Part shown: positions 9,599 through 19,519 of the stretch, in pieces
Layout: the number at the start of each line of letters is the position of its first letter
Numbering within the stretch: position 1 is the first letter of the stretch
Source: Planococcus liqunii
GTDB lineage: Bacteria > Bacillota > Bacilli > Bacillales_A > Planococcaceae
Length of the DNA: 64,000 bases
NCBI RefSeq assembly: GCF_030413595.1
Contig: NZ_CP129238.1
Coordinates: 2,480,001-2,544,000 of the forward strand
Direction of reading: 5' to 3'
Program-made: the position numbers and the translations under genes
Notes under the pieces: model-generated
Seen by the model: the letters and a program-made list of their open reading frames with translations, nothing else
Databases searched by the model: none
Told to the model about the DNA's origin: nothing

Positions 9599-10858
9599 TC
9601 AAAAAAAGAATTTTTGGATATCGTTCCAGGTGACCACAATCATCAGCAGCATCAGCAGCATAATGCCGACGAAATGGACCATGCCTTCTTTTTGGCGGTC
9701 GACCGGTTTTCCACGGATGCCTTCAATAATGAAGAACATCAAGCGGCCTCCATCAAGTGCCGGAAGCGGCAATAAGTTCATGATCCCCAAGTTGATGCTC
9801 AGCATGCCTGCCCAGTTCATCAACGTGAAAATGCCATACTTTGCAACTTCTTCAGTCGTTTTGTAAATTCCTACAGGTCCGGATAATGCATCAATCGTAA
9901 ATTGGCCCGTTACCAGCATTCCGAGCAAACGGAAGATTTCTTTGAACCAGAACACGGTTTGTTCAGCACCATAAGCGAAAGATCCCAAGAAATCCTTTTC
10001 GAGCGGGCTTCGGTAAAGCACACCGATGACACCCACTTTTTCAGGAGATTCTTCTGACACTTCCGGTGTGATGGTGAAATCAAGTGTTTCGCCGCCGCGT
10101 TCCACTTCAAAAGGCAGCGGGTTGCCGGCGTTGTCCTGAACGGATTCCACTAACTCATTCCATGAAGCGATGGACTTGCCATCAATTTCCTTCACCAAAT
10201 CCCCGTTTTGCAAACCGGCTTCAGCAGCCGGGCTGTCTTCGGTTACTTCTGTAATCACCGGTTCATTGGTCGGGATGCCTTGCATCAATCCGATTGCGGT
10301 AAAAATGAAGAACGCAAGGATAAAATTGAACAACGGCCCAGCCAGTATCGTCATAAAACGATGGCCAAGGCTTTTCGAATCAAACTGGCGGTCATAAGGA
10401 GCAAGAATCGTTTCTCTGCCGTTTTCTTCAACTACAGCATCACGTGCAACTTCAATGCGGACAAATTTGTCTTCTTCGTCATATCCCTTGATGTACAGTT
10501 CCTTCTCCAGGTCCGCTTCTTCCACTTCCATCAGCAAAATGTCCGGGTACATCGTTTTCTGGTTCATGACAATTTTTGCAGCCTTTCCATCTTTATTCAA
10601 CAGCACGCCGATGCGGTGCCCTGCTTGCAGATGGATTGAATCCATGTCTTCTCCGGCCATACGGACATAGCCGCCGATCGGCAATAGCCGCAGCGTGTAG
10701 ATCGTCTCGCCTTTCGTAATGCCCAGAATTTTCGGGCCCATCCCGATTGCAAACTCACGCACTAAGATGCCGGCACGTTTTGCAAACAGAAAATGGCCAA
10801 ATTCATGAAAAAATACTAAAGCACCGAAAATAATTATAAACGCTAGTACTGTTTCCAT
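9599..10858 (-). CDS. rseP: Site-2 intramembrane zinc metalloprotease RseP/RasP
   Basis: An intramembrane protease; B. subtilis RasP cleaves anti-sigma RsiW and remnant signal peptides. The 419-residue protein begins with a membrane helix containing the zinc motif FFHEFGHF (HExxH, about residues 17-24). It has a PDZ domain (about 185-270, VTEDSPAAEAGLQNGDLVKEIDGK) and a third-helix motif LPALDGGRL with the third metal ligand. A short extra segment at about 55-130 separates the first helix from FMTILAGPLFNFILA. C-terminal membrane segments surround residues 330-410. Located between dxr and proS as in other Bacillales. Confidence 0.96.
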   Translation of the reverse strand: METVLAFIIIFGALVFFHEFGHFLFAKRAGILVREFAIGMGPKILGITKGETIYTLRLLPIGGYVRMAGEDMDSIHLQAGHRIGVLLNKDGKAAKIVMNQKTMYPDILLMEVEEADLEKELYIKGYDEEDKFVRIEVARDAVVEENGRETILAPYDRQFDSKSLGHRFMTILAGPLFNFILAFFIFTAIGLMQGIPTNEPVITEVTEDSPAAEAGLQNGDLVKEIDGKSIASWNELVESVQDNAGNPLPFEVERGGETLDFTITPEVSEESPEKVGVIGVLYRSPLEKDFLGSFAYGAEQTVFWFKEIFRLLGMLVTGQFTIDALSGPVGIYKTTEEVAKYGIFTLMNWAGMLSINLGIMNLLPLPALDGGRLMFFIIEGIRGKPVDRQKEGMVHFVGIMLLMLLMIVVTWNDIQKFFF

Positions 10859-10900
10859 TTAAACCCATCCTTATAAACCGTTTTCGGTTTTAATCTTTCG

Positions 10901-12046
10901 TTATTTTAGCATGTTTTTGACGGATTTTCTTGTTTCAGCATCTACGTGTAAAATCGTTTCCAAATCCGGCGCTGAAACCAGCTGGTGGCTATGCATCGCG
11001 CGTTCAATCAACTCTTCAATTTGTAAAAATGTAATTTCTTCATTTAAAAACATCGCCACAGCTTGTTCGTTGGCGGCATTCAAAACCGTCGTCATCGTAC
11101 CGCCTGCGCGGCCCGCTTCAAAAGCCATTTTCAATGCACGAAAACGGTCGTAATCCATTTCCCGAAAATGAAGTTTGCCGATTTCCGCCAAATTCAACCG
11201 TTTGGCTTCCGGGCGCGGCAATCGATCCGGATAAGTGAGCGCGTATTGAATCGGCACCCGCATGTCCGGTGTACCCAATTGCGCCATCACACTCGTGTCC
11301 TGGAATTCCACCATGGAATGGATAATGCTTTCACGGTGCAGCAAGACGTCGATGTCGTTGTAGTCAAAGTCAAATAATACGTGGGCTTCAATCACTTCCA
11401 GCCCTTTATTGACCATGGTCGCCGAATCAATCGTAATTTTTGCGCCCATGGACCAATTGGGATGGTTCAATGCTTCTTTTACCGTGACGTTTTTTAAATC
11501 GTCACGGGTAGAGTCGCGGAAGCTGCCACCAGATGCGGTTAGAATCAAACGGCTGGCCTGTTCTCTTTTTTCTCCGTTCAGTGACTGGAACAGCGCTGAG
11601 TGCTCACTGTCGACCGGTAGAATGGTCGCTCCATATTCTTTAGCGCTTTGCATGACCAAGTGGCCGGCCGTTACCAATGTTTCTTTGTTGGCAATCGCTA
11701 CCGTACGCCCCAGCTTGATCGCTTCTAAAGTCGGTTTCAGCCCGACACTGCCAAGGACTGCATTGACCAAAACATCCGCTTCGTATGTAGCCGTTTCGAT
11801 TAAACCTGAATCACCGGAAACGACATGGACGCCAGGAAATTCATTTCTCAAGGAAGCGGCATCTTCATCGTTTTGTACACAAACAATTTCCGGATGAAAT
11901 TCACGGATAAACTCCCGAGTTACTGCCATGTTTTTGCCGGCAGCGAATCCGGCCAATGAAAACTCTTCTGGATGTTCACGGATAATATCGGCTGTCTGCA
12001 CACCGATCGAACCGGTGGCACCCAGCAAAATAATGCTTTTTGCCAT
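10901..12046 (-). CDS. dxr: 1-deoxy-D-xylulose 5-phosphate reductoisomerase
   Basis: Converts DXP to 2-C-methyl-D-erythritol 4-phosphate with NADPH, the committed step of the non-mevalonate isoprenoid pathway. The 381-residue product has the N-terminal dinucleotide-binding motif [15 protein letters not shown], the [10 protein letters not shown] loop, and the metal/substrate region around [11 protein letters not shown] and LTASGGSF. It lies downstream of uppS and cdsA, so isoprenoid precursor synthesis, undecaprenyl-PP synthesis and CDP-diglyceride synthesis share one operon. Start ATG 12046 follows AAAGGG. Confidence 0.97.
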   Translation of the reverse strand: MAKSIILLGATGSIGVQTADIIREHPEEFSLAGFAAGKNMAVTREFIREFHPEIVCVQNDEDAASLRNEFPGVHVVSGDSGLIETATYEADVLVNAVLGSVGLKPTLEAIKLGRTVAIANKETLVTAGHLVMQSAKEYGATILPVDSEHSALFQSLNGEKREQASRLILTASGGSFRDSTRDDLKNVTVKEALNHPNWSMGAKITIDSATMVNKGLEVIEAHVLFDFDYNDIDVLLHRESIIHSMVEFQDTSVMAQLGTPDMRVPIQYALTYPDRLPRPEAKRLNLAEIGKLHFREMDYDRFRALKMAFEAGRAGGTMTTVLNAANEQAVAMFLNEEITFLQIEELIERAMHSHQLVSAPDLETILHVDAETRKSVKNMLK

Positions 12047-12061
12047 TTGAAAAACCCTTTC

Positions 12062-12853
12062 TTAGATGAAATGTAAAAAGTGCAGCAACGGCATGACAAA
12101 CAGAATGCTGTCAAAGCGGTCCAGTATGCCGCCGTGGCCAGGCAGGATATTCCCTGAGTCCTTGACGTTGAAATGGCGCTTTAACGCTGATTCCACTAAA
12201 TCACCCATTTGGCCAAATATCGAAGCAATAATCGATACGGCGATGATAATCAGAATCGGTTTGTCCAAGTCGACAAAATAATTCAAAATCAAGCCGATGC
12301 CAATTGCCCATACAATGCCGCCGATAAAGCCTTCTATGGTTTTATTCGGCGAAATTTCCGGCCATAGTTTCCGTTTGCCGATTTTGCGGCCAGTAAAATA
12401 CGCTCCGGAATCTGTAAACCAGACGATGAACAACGCAAAAATAATATAAGCAAGCCCATACTCGCGTGTTTCAATTGTGTAGTAAAAGCCCATTCCTAAA
12501 TACAGCGTACCAAGCACGGCAAATGCTGCATCATCAAATGTAAAGCTATTCTTAACAACAACCGTATGTATAAGCAGCAAAATCACTGCTAAAAAAGCGA
12601 ATTCCACTTTTATGTAACCGGTCCACTCATAAATTTGAGCTGCCCATTGATCGGGCAGCATGAAGGCGTACAATCCAAAAAGTGAGATGAGCCCTGGAAT
12701 GCTCCAAAGTGTCCGGCCTTTCATCTTCAATAATTCCTGCAATCCGATCGTTCCTAATGCATACATCAAAAGAATAAATGGCGTCCCACCGATATACACA
12801 AAAGGAATGAAAAGAGCTGCAGCAATAACTCCAGTTATGATGCGTTGTTTCAA
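12062..12853 (-). CDS. cdsA: Phosphatidate cytidylyltransferase (CDP-diglyceride synthase)
   Basis: Makes CDP-diacylglycerol from CTP and phosphatidic acid, the branch point of phospholipid synthesis. A polytopic membrane protein of 263 residues with about seven hydrophobic segments and the family signature near the C-terminus (SALKRHFNVKDSGNILPGHG, followed by GILDRFD). The apparent start is TTG at 12853, overlapping the uppS stop (TTGA), with a GGGGAAG SD about 10 bases upstream; the next in-frame ATG is too far in. Confidence 0.95.
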   Translation of the reverse strand: MKQRIITGVIAAALFIPFVYIGGTPFILLMYALGTIGLQELLKMKGRTLWSIPGLISLFGLYAFMLPDQWAAQIYEWTGYIKVEFAFLAVILLLIHTVVVKNSFTFDDAAFAVLGTLYLGMGFYYTIETREYGLAYIIFALFIVWFTDSGAYFTGRKIGKRKLWPEISPNKTIEGFIGGIVWAIGIGLILNYFVDLDKPILIIIAVSIIASIFGQMGDLVESALKRHFNVKDSGNILPGHGGILDRFDSILFVMPLLHFLHFI

Positions 12854-13656
12854 TTTGCTTCTTCCCCTTTCAATCCTCCAAATCTGCGATTTCGCTTCTG
12901 GTAATTCTCAACTGCTTCCAGCAAAGACTCTTCCCCGAAATCCGGCCACAAAGTTTCCGTAAACCACAATTCCGTGTAGGCCAATTGCCAGAGCATAAAG
13001 TTGCTTAACCGGACTTCTCCGCTTGTGCGGATCAGCAAATCAGGTTCCGGCAACTCATTTGTCATCAACCCTGATGAAATACGTTCTTCTGTGATGTCTG
13101 CCAAATCAAGTTCTCCTGCTGCCACTTGGGCCGCTATATCTTTGACGGCATCAACGATTTCTGAACGGCTGCCGTAGTTCAGCGCAAAATTCAGCACAAG
13201 TCCCGTATTGTGCTTTGTGGCTTCCTTCGCTTTTCTGATCGCAGAAATCGTATGTGAAGGCAAATTGTGGTGATAGCCTATCATTTCAACACGGACATTC
13301 TCTTCTATCAATTCAGGCAGAAATGTGGATAAAAATTCTTCCGGCAAGCGCATAAGAAAATCAACTTCCATTTTTGGACGTTTCCAGTTTTCTGTGGAAA
13401 ATGCATAAAGGGTCAAAACCTCAACGCCTAAATGATTGGCCAGCTTTGTAATTTTGCGGACCGTTTTCATTCCTTCGTGATGGCCTGCTACTCTCGGCAA
13501 AGAACGTTTTTTGGCCCAGCGTCCGTTGCCGTCCATAATAATGGCAATATGAGCCGGAACTCCTTCTTTGGCAACCTCATATAAGCGCTCTTCGTATCCT
13601 AGCACTGCATCTTCCAAAGCTGGATCTGCCATTCGTTTTAATAATTTATTGAACAT
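12850..13656 (-). CDS. uppS: Undecaprenyl diphosphate synthase (cis-prenyltransferase)
   Basis: Condenses eight isopentenyl diphosphates onto farnesyl diphosphate to give the C55 lipid carrier for peptidoglycan and teichoic acids. The 268-residue protein carries the cis-prenyltransferase motifs: IIMDGNGRWAK with catalytic Asp (about residue 43), GHHEGMK, LYAFSTENWKRP, LNFALNYGSRSEI, and the C-terminal LIRTSGEVRLSNFMLWQ and ELWFTETLWPDF. ATG 13656 has GGAGG eight bases upstream. It overlaps cdsA by four bases. Confidence 0.97.
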   Translation of the reverse strand: MFNKLLKRMADPALEDAVLGYEERLYEVAKEGVPAHIAIIMDGNGRWAKKRSLPRVAGHHEGMKTVRKITKLANHLGVEVLTLYAFSTENWKRPKMEVDFLMRLPEEFLSTFLPELIEENVRVEMIGYHHNLPSHTISAIRKAKEATKHNTGLVLNFALNYGSRSEIVDAVKDIAAQVAAGELDLADITEERISSGLMTNELPEPDLLIRTSGEVRLSNFMLWQLAYTELWFTETLWPDFGEESLLEAVENYQKRNRRFGGLKGEEAN

Positions 13657-13699
13657 AGTTTAATCCTCCACCTGTTACAAATCGGCATGTCTATTGCTT

Positions 13700-13705
13700 A
13701 TCATA
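13700..13705 (-). promoter_or_regulatory. Possible extended -10 for uppS
   Basis: Minus-strand TGATATGAT matches an extended -10 (TGnTATAAT-like) between the frr terminator and uppS. No good -35 is visible, so this is tentative. Confidence 0.35.
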
Positions 13706-13757
13706 TCAAAAAAATCGGCATTGTGCGCTTACTTTCACGATGCAAGACAATTTTTGG

Positions 13758-13789
13758 CATGAAAAAGCGTCCTGTAATACAGGACGCTC
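13758..13789 (-). terminator. Intrinsic terminator of frr
   Basis: A GCGTCCTGT / ACAGGACGC stem with a tight loop (13767-13787) is followed on the minus strand by TTTTTC. It lies 20 bases after the frr stop and splits rpsB-tsf-pyrH-frr from uppS-cdsA-dxr-rseP. Confidence 0.9.
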
Positions 13790-13809
13790 AGCAATAGTGA
13801 AAGTTCGGT

Positions 13810-14367
13810 TTAGACTTCCATTATTTCTTTTTCTTTAGTTTTAGCAACTTCGTCGATTTTGCTGATATAGGAATCCGTCAATTTTTGGACTTCATCTCCA
13901 TAGCTGCGCAAATCATCTTCCGTAATTTCGCTCTTTTTCTCAAGCTTTTTGAAATCGTCGTTTGCATCACGGCGAATGTTGCGGATCCCCACTTTTGCTT
14001 CTTCCGCTTCTTTTTTCACTTGTTTCACCAAGTCTTTACGGCGTTCTTCTGTTAAAGCTGGAATCGCTAGGCGAATTACCGTGCCGTCGTTCGAAGGGCT
14101 TAAGCCAAGATCCGATTTCATAATGGCTTTTTCGATATCGCCCATGATCGTTTTATCGTAAGGCTGAATTACAATCAGACGAGCTTCCGGTACAGATACA
14201 CCCGCAACCTGGTTGATCGGTGTAGGTGCACCGTAATAGTCAACTGTCAATTTGTTCAGGATAGAAGGGTTCGCACGTCCTGCACGGATTGAAGAAAGTT
14301 CACGTGAAAAAGCTGAAATTGCATTTTCCATTTTCGTCTTCGTTTCGTTCATCACATTTTTCGGCAT
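13810..14367 (-). CDS. frr: Ribosome recycling factor
   Basis: Splits post-termination ribosomes together with EF-G. Length 185 residues, the family norm, with the three-helix-bundle sequence pattern: [23 protein letters not shown] near residues 25-47, then the beta domain ([47 protein letters not shown]) and a Lys/Glu-rich C-terminal helix. Its ATG overlaps the pyrH stop by one base (TAATG). Confidence 0.98.
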   Translation of the reverse strand: MPKNVMNETKTKMENAISAFSRELSSIRAGRANPSILNKLTVDYYGAPTPINQVAGVSVPEARLIVIQPYDKTIMGDIEKAIMKSDLGLSPSNDGTVIRLAIPALTEERRKDLVKQVKKEAEEAKVGIRNIRRDANDDFKKLEKKSEITEDDLRSYGDEVQKLTDSYISKIDEVAKTKEKEIMEV

Positions 14368-15092
14368 TATAATGTTCTCCTCACTACTGTCCCGATTTTT
14401 TCACCGAGTACAGCCCGTTTTATATTTCCGTTTTCCATAATTGAGAATACTACGAGTGGGATGTCATTGTCCATACAAAGTGTGGAGGCAGTGGAATCCA
14501 TAACTTGCAATCCTTGCTGAATTACATCGAAGTAAGACAACTCATCGTATTTGACTGCCGAATCATCTGTTTTAGGGTCTGCAGAGTAGACGCCATCCAC
14601 ATTGTTCTTCGCCATCAAAATAACATCGGCTTCAATTTCAGCTGCGCGAAGTGCAGCTGTCGTATCCGTTGAGAAGTAAGGATTTCCTGTACCTGCTGCA
14701 AAAATAACAACCCGCTTTTTCTCTAAATGGCGAATCGCTCTTCTGCGGATATAGGGTTCTGCAACTTGGCGCATTTCAATTGAAGACAGGACGCGTGTTT
14801 CGACGCCTTGTTTTTCCAATGAATCTTGCAGTGCCAATGAATTCATGACAGTTGCCAGCATTCCCATATAATCTGCAGTTGCGCGGTCCATTCCCATTTC
14901 AGATCCGACTTTGCCTCTCCAGATATTGCCGCCTCCTACAACGACTGCAACTTCTACGCCAAGTTCCACTACTTCTTTCACTTGGCTAGCGACCGCCTTG
15001 ATAATTTCAGGAGACAAACCGAACCCTTGTCCGCCTGCCATCGCTTCTCCACTTAGTTTTAGCACAATGCGTTTATACTGTTGAACACTCAT
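14367..15092 (-). CDS. pyrH: UMP kinase
   Basis: Phosphorylates UMP to UDP; bacterial UMP kinase is a hexamer of the amino-acid-kinase fold, usually activated by GTP and inhibited by UTP. The 241-residue protein shows [19 protein letters not shown] at the N-terminus, [11 protein letters not shown] (about 48-58), [14 protein letters not shown], and the nucleotide-binding [20 protein letters not shown] (about 130-149). It lies in the tsf-pyrH-frr order found across bacteria. Confidence 0.98.
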   Translation of the reverse strand: MSVQQYKRIVLKLSGEAMAGGQGFGLSPEIIKAVASQVKEVVELGVEVAVVVGGGNIWRGKVGSEMGMDRATADYMGMLATVMNSLALQDSLEKQGVETRVLSSIEMRQVAEPYIRRRAIRHLEKKRVVIFAAGTGNPYFSTDTTAALRAAEIEADVILMAKNNVDGVYSADPKTDDSAVKYDELSYFDVIQQGLQVMDSTASTLCMDNDIPLVVFSIMENGNIKRAVLGEKIGTVVRRTL

Positions 15093-15113
15093 CGGTACCC
15101 TCCGTTACACTTT

Positions 15114-15148
15114 TATTGAAAAATAGGGAACACCTTTCAGTGTTCCCC
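15114..15148 (-). terminator. Intrinsic terminator after tsf
   Basis: GGGAACAC / GTGTTCCC (15126-15147) with a six-base loop, followed on the minus strand by TATTTTTC. It sits between tsf and pyrH and probably reduces rather than abolishes read-through, as no promoter for pyrH is evident. Confidence 0.8.
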
Positions 15149-15173
15149 AGGTTGAATCATATAAGATTAGACC

Positions 15174-16058
15174 TTATTTTTTGTTGACTTGGCTCATTAC
15201 TTCATCAGCAAAGTTATCTTCGCGTTTTTCGATGCCTTCTCCAACTTCGTAACGGATGAATTCTTTTACAGATCCACCAGTTGAAGCTGCGAAGTCACGT
15301 ACTTTTTGGTCAGAATTCTTAACGAATGCCTGGTCAAGCAAGCAAACGTCTTCGAAGTATTTGCCTAGGCGGCCTTCAACCATTTTAGCAACGATTTTTT
15401 CAGGTTTTCCTTCGTTCAGAGCTTGTTCTGTCAATACTTTGCGCTCGTGTTCTACTTCATCAGCAGAAACTTCATCGCGTGATACGTATTTAGGGTTTAA
15501 TGCAGCGATGTGCATCGCGATGTCGCGAGCTGCACTTTCGTCTGTAGAGTTTTCAAGAACGACTAGTACGGAGATGCGTCCACCCATGTGAAGGTATGGC
15601 CCGAAAGCGTCAGCGTCTGTTTTAGTGCGGATTTCAAAGCGGCGCAAATTGATTTTTTCACCGATTTTAGCAATCGCATTTGAGATGTGGTCTGCAACTG
15701 TAGAACCGTTAGACATTGTTGAAGCAGTTGCTTCTTCAATCGTAGCCGGTTTTGTTTCGATCAAGTGCTCGCCCAATTCTTTAACCAAAGTTTGGAAGCC
15801 TTCGTTTTTCGCTACAAAGTCCGTTTCAGCGTTTACTTCGAAAATTACTGCGTCATTGCCTTTTACAAGGATTGAAGTAATCCCTTCAGCTGCAATGCGG
15901 TCAGCTTTCTTAGAAGCGCTTGAAAGGCCTTTTTCACGCAAGAAATCGATTGCTGCATCGATGTCGCCGTCTGTCTGAACTAGTGCTTTTTTGCAATCCA
16001 TCATACCTGCGCCTGTTTTTTCGCGCAATTCTTTTACCATTTGAGCTGTAACTGCCAT
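15174..16058 (-). CDS. tsf: Translation elongation factor Ts
   Basis: Nucleotide exchange factor that converts EF-Tu-GDP to EF-Tu-GTP. The 294-residue protein has the N-terminal UBA-like domain with the signature [16 protein letters not shown] (about 11-26), the [10 protein letters not shown] motif (about 80-89) that contacts the EF-Tu nucleotide site, and two dimerisation subdomains. ATG 16058 follows AAGGAGG. It is separated from rpsB by a terminator, as in many Bacillales. Confidence 0.98.
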   Translation of the reverse strand: MAVTAQMVKELREKTGAGMMDCKKALVQTDGDIDAAIDFLREKGLSSASKKADRIAAEGITSILVKGNDAVIFEVNAETDFVAKNEGFQTLVKELGEHLIETKPATIEEATASTMSNGSTVADHISNAIAKIGEKINLRRFEIRTKTDADAFGPYLHMGGRISVLVVLENSTDESAARDIAMHIAALNPKYVSRDEVSADEVEHERKVLTEQALNEGKPEKIVAKMVEGRLGKYFEDVCLLDQAFVKNSDQKVRDFAASTGGSVKEFIRYEVGEGIEKREDNFADEVMSQVNKK

Positions 16059-16091
16059 GATTAATTTCCTCCTTAGAATATCTGCGTTTTC

Positions 16092-16131
16092 TCAAAAAAA
16101 GGTGATAAGTGGGGTTGGCCGCTTATCACCT
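16092..16131 (-). terminator. Intrinsic terminator/attenuator after rpsB
   Basis: AGGTGATAAG / CTTATCACCT (16100-16131) followed on minus by TTTTTTTGAG. It lies between rpsB and tsf and probably sets their relative expression. Confidence 0.85.
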
Positions 16132-16145
16132 GTACTACTTGTGAA

Positions 16146-16862
16146 TTACTCAGCAGCAACAGCTGGAGTTTCTTCGTCTTCTTCCGGTTTAGACTCAAGC
16201 AAAGCGTCTGCCATTTTACCAGTTAATAGTTTAACAGCACGGATTGCATCATCGTTTGCAGGAATTACATAATCGATTTCATCCGGATCACAGTTAGTAT
16301 CAACGATACCTACGATTGGAATGTTCAATTTCATTGCTTCTGCTACAGCAATGCGTTCTTTGCGTGGGTCAACTACGAACATTACGTCCGGAAGTGAACT
16401 CATGTCACGGATACCGCCAAGGAATTTAACAAGGCGTTCGTGTTGTTTCTTCAATTGAACAACTTCTTTTTTCGGTAGAACTTCGAAAGTTCCATCTTCT
16501 TCCATGCGCTCGATTTGTTTCAAACGGTTTACACGTTTTTGGATTGTACCGAAGTTAGTAAGTGTTCCACCCAACCAACGTTGGTTGATGTAGTAGTTGC
16601 CAGAGCGCTCTGCTTCTTCTTTGATCGCGTCCTGAGCTTGTTTTTTCGTTCCGACGAATAGTACTTTACCGCCTTCTTCGCCCACTTGTTTCATGAAGCT
16701 GTAAGCTTCCTCCAATTTGCGGACTGTTTTTTGAAGATCGATAATGTAGATACCGTTACGCTCAACGAAAATATATTTTTTCATTTTCGGGTTCCAACGG
16801 CGAGTCTGGTGGCCAAAGTGTACCCCAGCTTCAAGCAATTGTTTCATAGAAATTACTGACAT
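16146..16862 (-). CDS. rpsB: 30S ribosomal protein S2
   Basis: S2 is a late-assembling protein of the small subunit. 238 residues, with family motifs [20 protein letters not shown] (about 11-30), [11 protein letters not shown] (about 65-75), [14 protein letters not shown] and [12 protein letters not shown]. The reading frame is open 28 codons further upstream, but ATG 16862 is preceded by a perfect AGGAGG at seven bases and aligns with the family start. The 115-base leader between the promoter and this ATG may carry S2 autoregulation, as described for rpsB in other bacteria; that is inference. Confidence 0.98.
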   Translation of the reverse strand: MSVISMKQLLEAGVHFGHQTRRWNPKMKKYIFVERNGIYIIDLQKTVRKLEEAYSFMKQVGEEGGKVLFVGTKKQAQDAIKEEAERSGNYYINQRWLGGTLTNFGTIQKRVNRLKQIERMEEDGTFEVLPKKEVVQLKKQHERLVKFLGGIRDMSSLPDVMFVVDPRKERIAVAEAMKLNIPIVGIVDTNCDPDEIDYVIPANDDAIRAVKLLTGKMADALLESKPEEDEETPAVAAE

Positions 16863-16979
16863 GTGTGTTTCCTCCTGATAGGTTATTTTTTCCCTCCGCA
16901 CTCTTCTTCTCTGAACCGTTACTTTTAAAAAGCACCTGCGGAACAAATCTGAATGCGTGTGTATTTAACACCATTTGAA

Positions 16980-17009
16980 ATTATACCACGGCTCTTCTTC
17001 GTTCTGCAA
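16980..17009 (-). promoter_or_regulatory. Sigma-A-type promoter of rpsB-tsf
   Basis: Minus-strand TTGCAG (17004-17009) and TATAAT (16980-16985) with an 18-base spacer; the sequence TGG before TATAAT gives an extended -10. The transcript would have a leader of about 110 bases. Confidence 0.75.
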
Positions 17010-17090
17010 CAAGTTTCTCTTAAAAGTTGCAAGCAATTGCCAGCGCTTGTTCAAGCCTCGAATTTCCGCGCGGCAATATCCAGAGAATAA

Positions 17091-17151
17091 CACCGGTTTA
17101 CAAGGGTGCCTGGATGTTTTTATATGGATTCGCCAGGCTAGTAGCCCGGTG
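17091..17151. other. Nested-stem non-coding element between codY and rpsB
   Basis: An outer CACCGG (17091-17096) / CCGGTG (17146-17151) pair encloses an inner GCCTGG (17108-17113) / CCAGGC (17133-17138) pair. No open reading frame or obvious promoter accompanies it. The full gap between rpsB and codY (16863-17255) otherwise holds the rpsB leader and promoter, an inverted repeat and the codY terminator. Whether it is transcribed is unknown. Confidence 0.45.
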
Positions 17152-17182
17152 CAGGTGCACGTCCAACTCTAAGCTCAATTTT

Positions 17183-17208
17183 TAGAGCCGATCTTCATGC
17201 CGGCTCTA
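17183..17208. repeat. 8-bp perfect inverted repeat
   Basis: TAGAGCCG and CGGCTCTA separated by ten bases. It lies just beyond the codY terminator and has no T tract on the minus strand, so it is not an ordinary terminator. It could be a protein-binding site or part of the neighbouring structured element. Confidence 0.5.
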
Positions 17209-17212
17209 GAGA

Positions 17213-17247
17213 ACAAAAAAAGGCGCCGGAACGGACCGGCACCTTTT
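17213..17247 (-). terminator. Intrinsic terminator of codY
   Basis: AAAAGGTGCCGG / CCGGCGCCTTTT hairpin (one G-T pair) followed by TTTTG on the minus strand, nine bases after the codY stop. Confidence 0.9.
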
Positions 17248-17255
17248 GATTTTGA

Positions 17256-18035
17256 TTAGTTCATTTTCAATTGTTCTAATTCAGCTAGGAATTTTGTGTT
17301 CAAGACTTTAATGTATGTCCCTTTCATTCCTAGAGAACGGGATTCGATAACGCCGGCACTTTCAAGTTTGCGCAATGCGTTAACGATAACTGAACGAGTG
17401 ATGCCTACACGGTCAGCGATTTTTGAAGCGACCAGCAAACCTTCGTTGCCGTCCAATTCTTCAAAAATGTGTTCAATTGCTTCAAGTTCACTGTATGAAA
17501 GTGAAGAAATCGCCATTTGAACAACCGCTTTGCTGCGTGCTTCTTCTTCGATGCGGTCGCCTTTTTCGCGAAGGATTTCCATCCCTACTACTGTTGCGCC
17601 GTATTCGCCCAAAATCAAATCGTCGTCTTCAAACGGCTCGTTTACACGGCCAAGAAGAAGTGTGCCTAGACGCTCTCCTCCGCCAATGATTGGAACGATT
17701 GTTGTCAAACCGCCTTTGAACAAGTCACGTTCTTCCACAGGGAAGATTGTGTGTTCGCTGTTTACATCCAAGTTAGCAGATGTTTCGTGGATGTTTGAAA
17801 GGTTTTGCGTGTACTCAAGCGGGAATTGACGCTCTTCAAGCATTTTTTTCATACGTTCGTTTTCGATTTGCTGGTTAATTGCAAATCCAAGCAATTTCCC
17901 TTTGCGGCTAACAACAAAAGCGTTGCATTCGATTACTTCGCTTAATGTTTCAGCCATGTCTTTAAAGTTCACAGGTTTTCCTGCTGCAGCTTGCAGCATC
18001 GAGTTAATGCGTCTTGTTTTTTCCAATAAATTCAT
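17256..18035 (-). CDS. codY: GTP- and branched-chain-amino-acid-sensing repressor CodY
   Basis: Global regulator that represses amino-acid synthesis, transport and stationary-phase genes when isoleucine/valine/leucine and GTP are plentiful. 259 residues: an N-terminal GAF domain (1-155; [21 protein letters not shown]) that binds the amino acids and a C-terminal winged helix-turn-helix (about 200-245, [20 protein letters not shown]), which is nearly invariant in the family. Last gene of xerC-hslV-hslU-codY. In B. subtilis a large flagellar operon follows codY; here rpsB does. Confidence 0.98.
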   Translation of the reverse strand: MNLLEKTRRINSMLQAAAGKPVNFKDMAETLSEVIECNAFVVSRKGKLLGFAINQQIENERMKKMLEERQFPLEYTQNLSNIHETSANLDVNSEHTIFPVEERDLFKGGLTTIVPIIGGGERLGTLLLGRVNEPFEDDDLILGEYGATVVGMEILREKGDRIEEEARSKAVVQMAISSLSYSELEAIEHIFEELDGNEGLLVASKIADRVGITRSVIVNALRKLESAGVIESRSLGMKGTYIKVLNTKFLAELEQLKMN

Positions 18036-18121
18036 TTAAATGAACCTCCTACAGTTTTCAAGCACTATTTATTAAATATTCTAAAGGTTTTTACTCTTTA
18101 ATGAAACTCTTTTGCCTCGAA

Positions 18122-19519
18122 TTACAGGATAAATTGTGACAAATCTTTATTTTTCGCCACATTTTCAAGTTTTTCGTTCACATATTGGGGTGTAATGTCA
18201 ATTTGTGCCGGCGAAATCTCAGATGCTTCAAAAGATAAATCCTCAAGTAAGCGTTCCAATATCGTATGGAGCCGGCGTGCTCCAATATTATCGGTATCCT
18301 GATTCACTTCATACGCAATTTCCGCGAGTCTGACAATAGACGCATCATTGAAGTGTACCACAACTCCCTCTGTTTCGAGAAGGGCTTTATACTGATTTAT
18401 CAAAGAATGTTTTGGTTCTGTTAAAATTTTGACAAAATCATTGACTTCCAACTTCTGCAGTTCCACCCGGATCGGGAAACGCCCCTGCAATTCTGGAATC
18501 AAGTCTGACGGTTTTGTCATATGAAAGGCACCTGCTGCTACAAACAGCATGTAATCGGTTTTGACTGCACCGTATTTCGTAGAGACTGTTGATCCTTCGA
18601 CAATCGGCAAAATATCACGCTGCACTCCTTCCCTCGAAACATCCGCTGACGAAGAACTGTTTTTGCTCGCAATCTTGTCCATTTCATCGATGAAGATAAT
18701 TCCCTGCTGTTCAGAGCGCTGGATGGCTTCCATTGCAACTTCTTCATCATCCACCATTTTTGCTGCTTCTTCAGCTGCCAAAATCCGGCGTGCTTCTTTT
18801 ACTTGCAAGCGGCGCTTTTTCTTTTTCTTCGGCATCAATGAAGACAAAGCATCCTGCATGTTTGCGCCCATTTGTTCCATTCCCGAACCTTGCAGGGCAT
18901 CAAACATGGAAGGGATATTCTCATCAACTTCCACTACGACCCATTCATCTTCCAGCTTGCCGGCTTTTAAATCTGCTGCAAGCTCTCTTCTCTTCACGCG
19001 GACTTCCACTTCAGCGGTTGTATCCTCTTCTTCCGCTTCCATTTTTTGCCCAAAAAGAACTTCCAGCGGATTTTGGCTGTTTTGCTTTTTGCGGCGGGAA
19101 GGCGCCAGCAACTTAACGATTCGTTCGTTCGCTGCAGCTTCGGCCTGTACCTTCACAGCTTCAAATTTTTCTTCTTTTACAATGCGGACAGCCGCTTCCA
19201 CCAAGTCGCGCACCATAGATTCCACATCACGCCCGACATAGCCGACTTCTGTAAATTTCGTAGCTTCCACTTTTACAAACGGTGCACCGGTCAGTTTTGC
19301 AATGCGGCGGGCAATTTCGGTTTTCCCGACGCCTGTCGGCCCGATCATCAAAATGTTTTTCGGAATTACTTCTTCACGCAGCTCCTCATCAAGCCGGCTG
19401 CGGCGGTAGCGGTTGCGCAATGCAATGGCAATGGAGCGTTTCGCATCTTTTTGACCGACGATGTAGCGGTCAAGATGATCGGTAATTTGTCTTGGAGTTA
19501 AATCCTGCTGTTTATTCAT
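18122..19519 (-). CDS. hslU: ATP-dependent protease ATPase subunit HslU/ClpY
   Basis: AAA+ unfoldase that feeds substrates to HslV. 465 residues: N-terminal [16 protein letters not shown], Walker [12 protein letters not shown] (about 57-67), [14 protein letters not shown] pore loop, the intermediate I domain (about 110-240), Walker [12 protein letters not shown], sensor motifs and the C-terminal QFIL that docks into HslV pockets. ATG 19519 overlaps the hslV stop by four bases and has GGAGG upstream; the frame continues upstream inside hslV but without an SD. Confidence 0.97.
   Translation of the reverse strand: MNKQQDLTPRQITDHLDRYIVGQKDAKRSIAIALRNRYRRSRLDEELREEVIPKNILMIGPTGVGKTEIARRIAKLTGAPFVKVEATKFTEVGYVGRDVESMVRDLVEAAVRIVKEEKFEAVKVQAEAAANERIVKLLAPSRRKKQNSQNPLEVLFGQKMEAEEEDTTAEVEVRVKRRELAADLKAGKLEDEWVVVEVDENIPSMFDALQGSGMEQMGANMQDALSSLMPKKKKKRRLQVKEARRILAAEEAAKMVDDEEVAMEAIQRSEQQGIIFIDEMDKIASKNSSSSADVSREGVQRDILPIVEGSTVSTKYGAVKTDYMLFVAAGAFHMTKPSDLIPELQGRFPIRVELQKLEVNDFVKILTEPKHSLINQYKALLETEGVVVHFNDASIVRLAEIAYEVNQDTDNIGARRLHTILERLLEDLSFEASEISPAQIDITPQYVNEKLENVAKNKDLSQFIL

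Noticed and set aside
13670..13760. TTGCAT upstream of uppS as a -35
   Set aside because: It is too far from the TATGAT extended -10 (over 25 bases) to form one promoter.
18561..19241. Plus-strand frame of 226 codons, rich in Ser
   Set aside because: Antisense shadow of hslU; Ser/Phe-rich composition comes from the complement of Glu/Lys codons.
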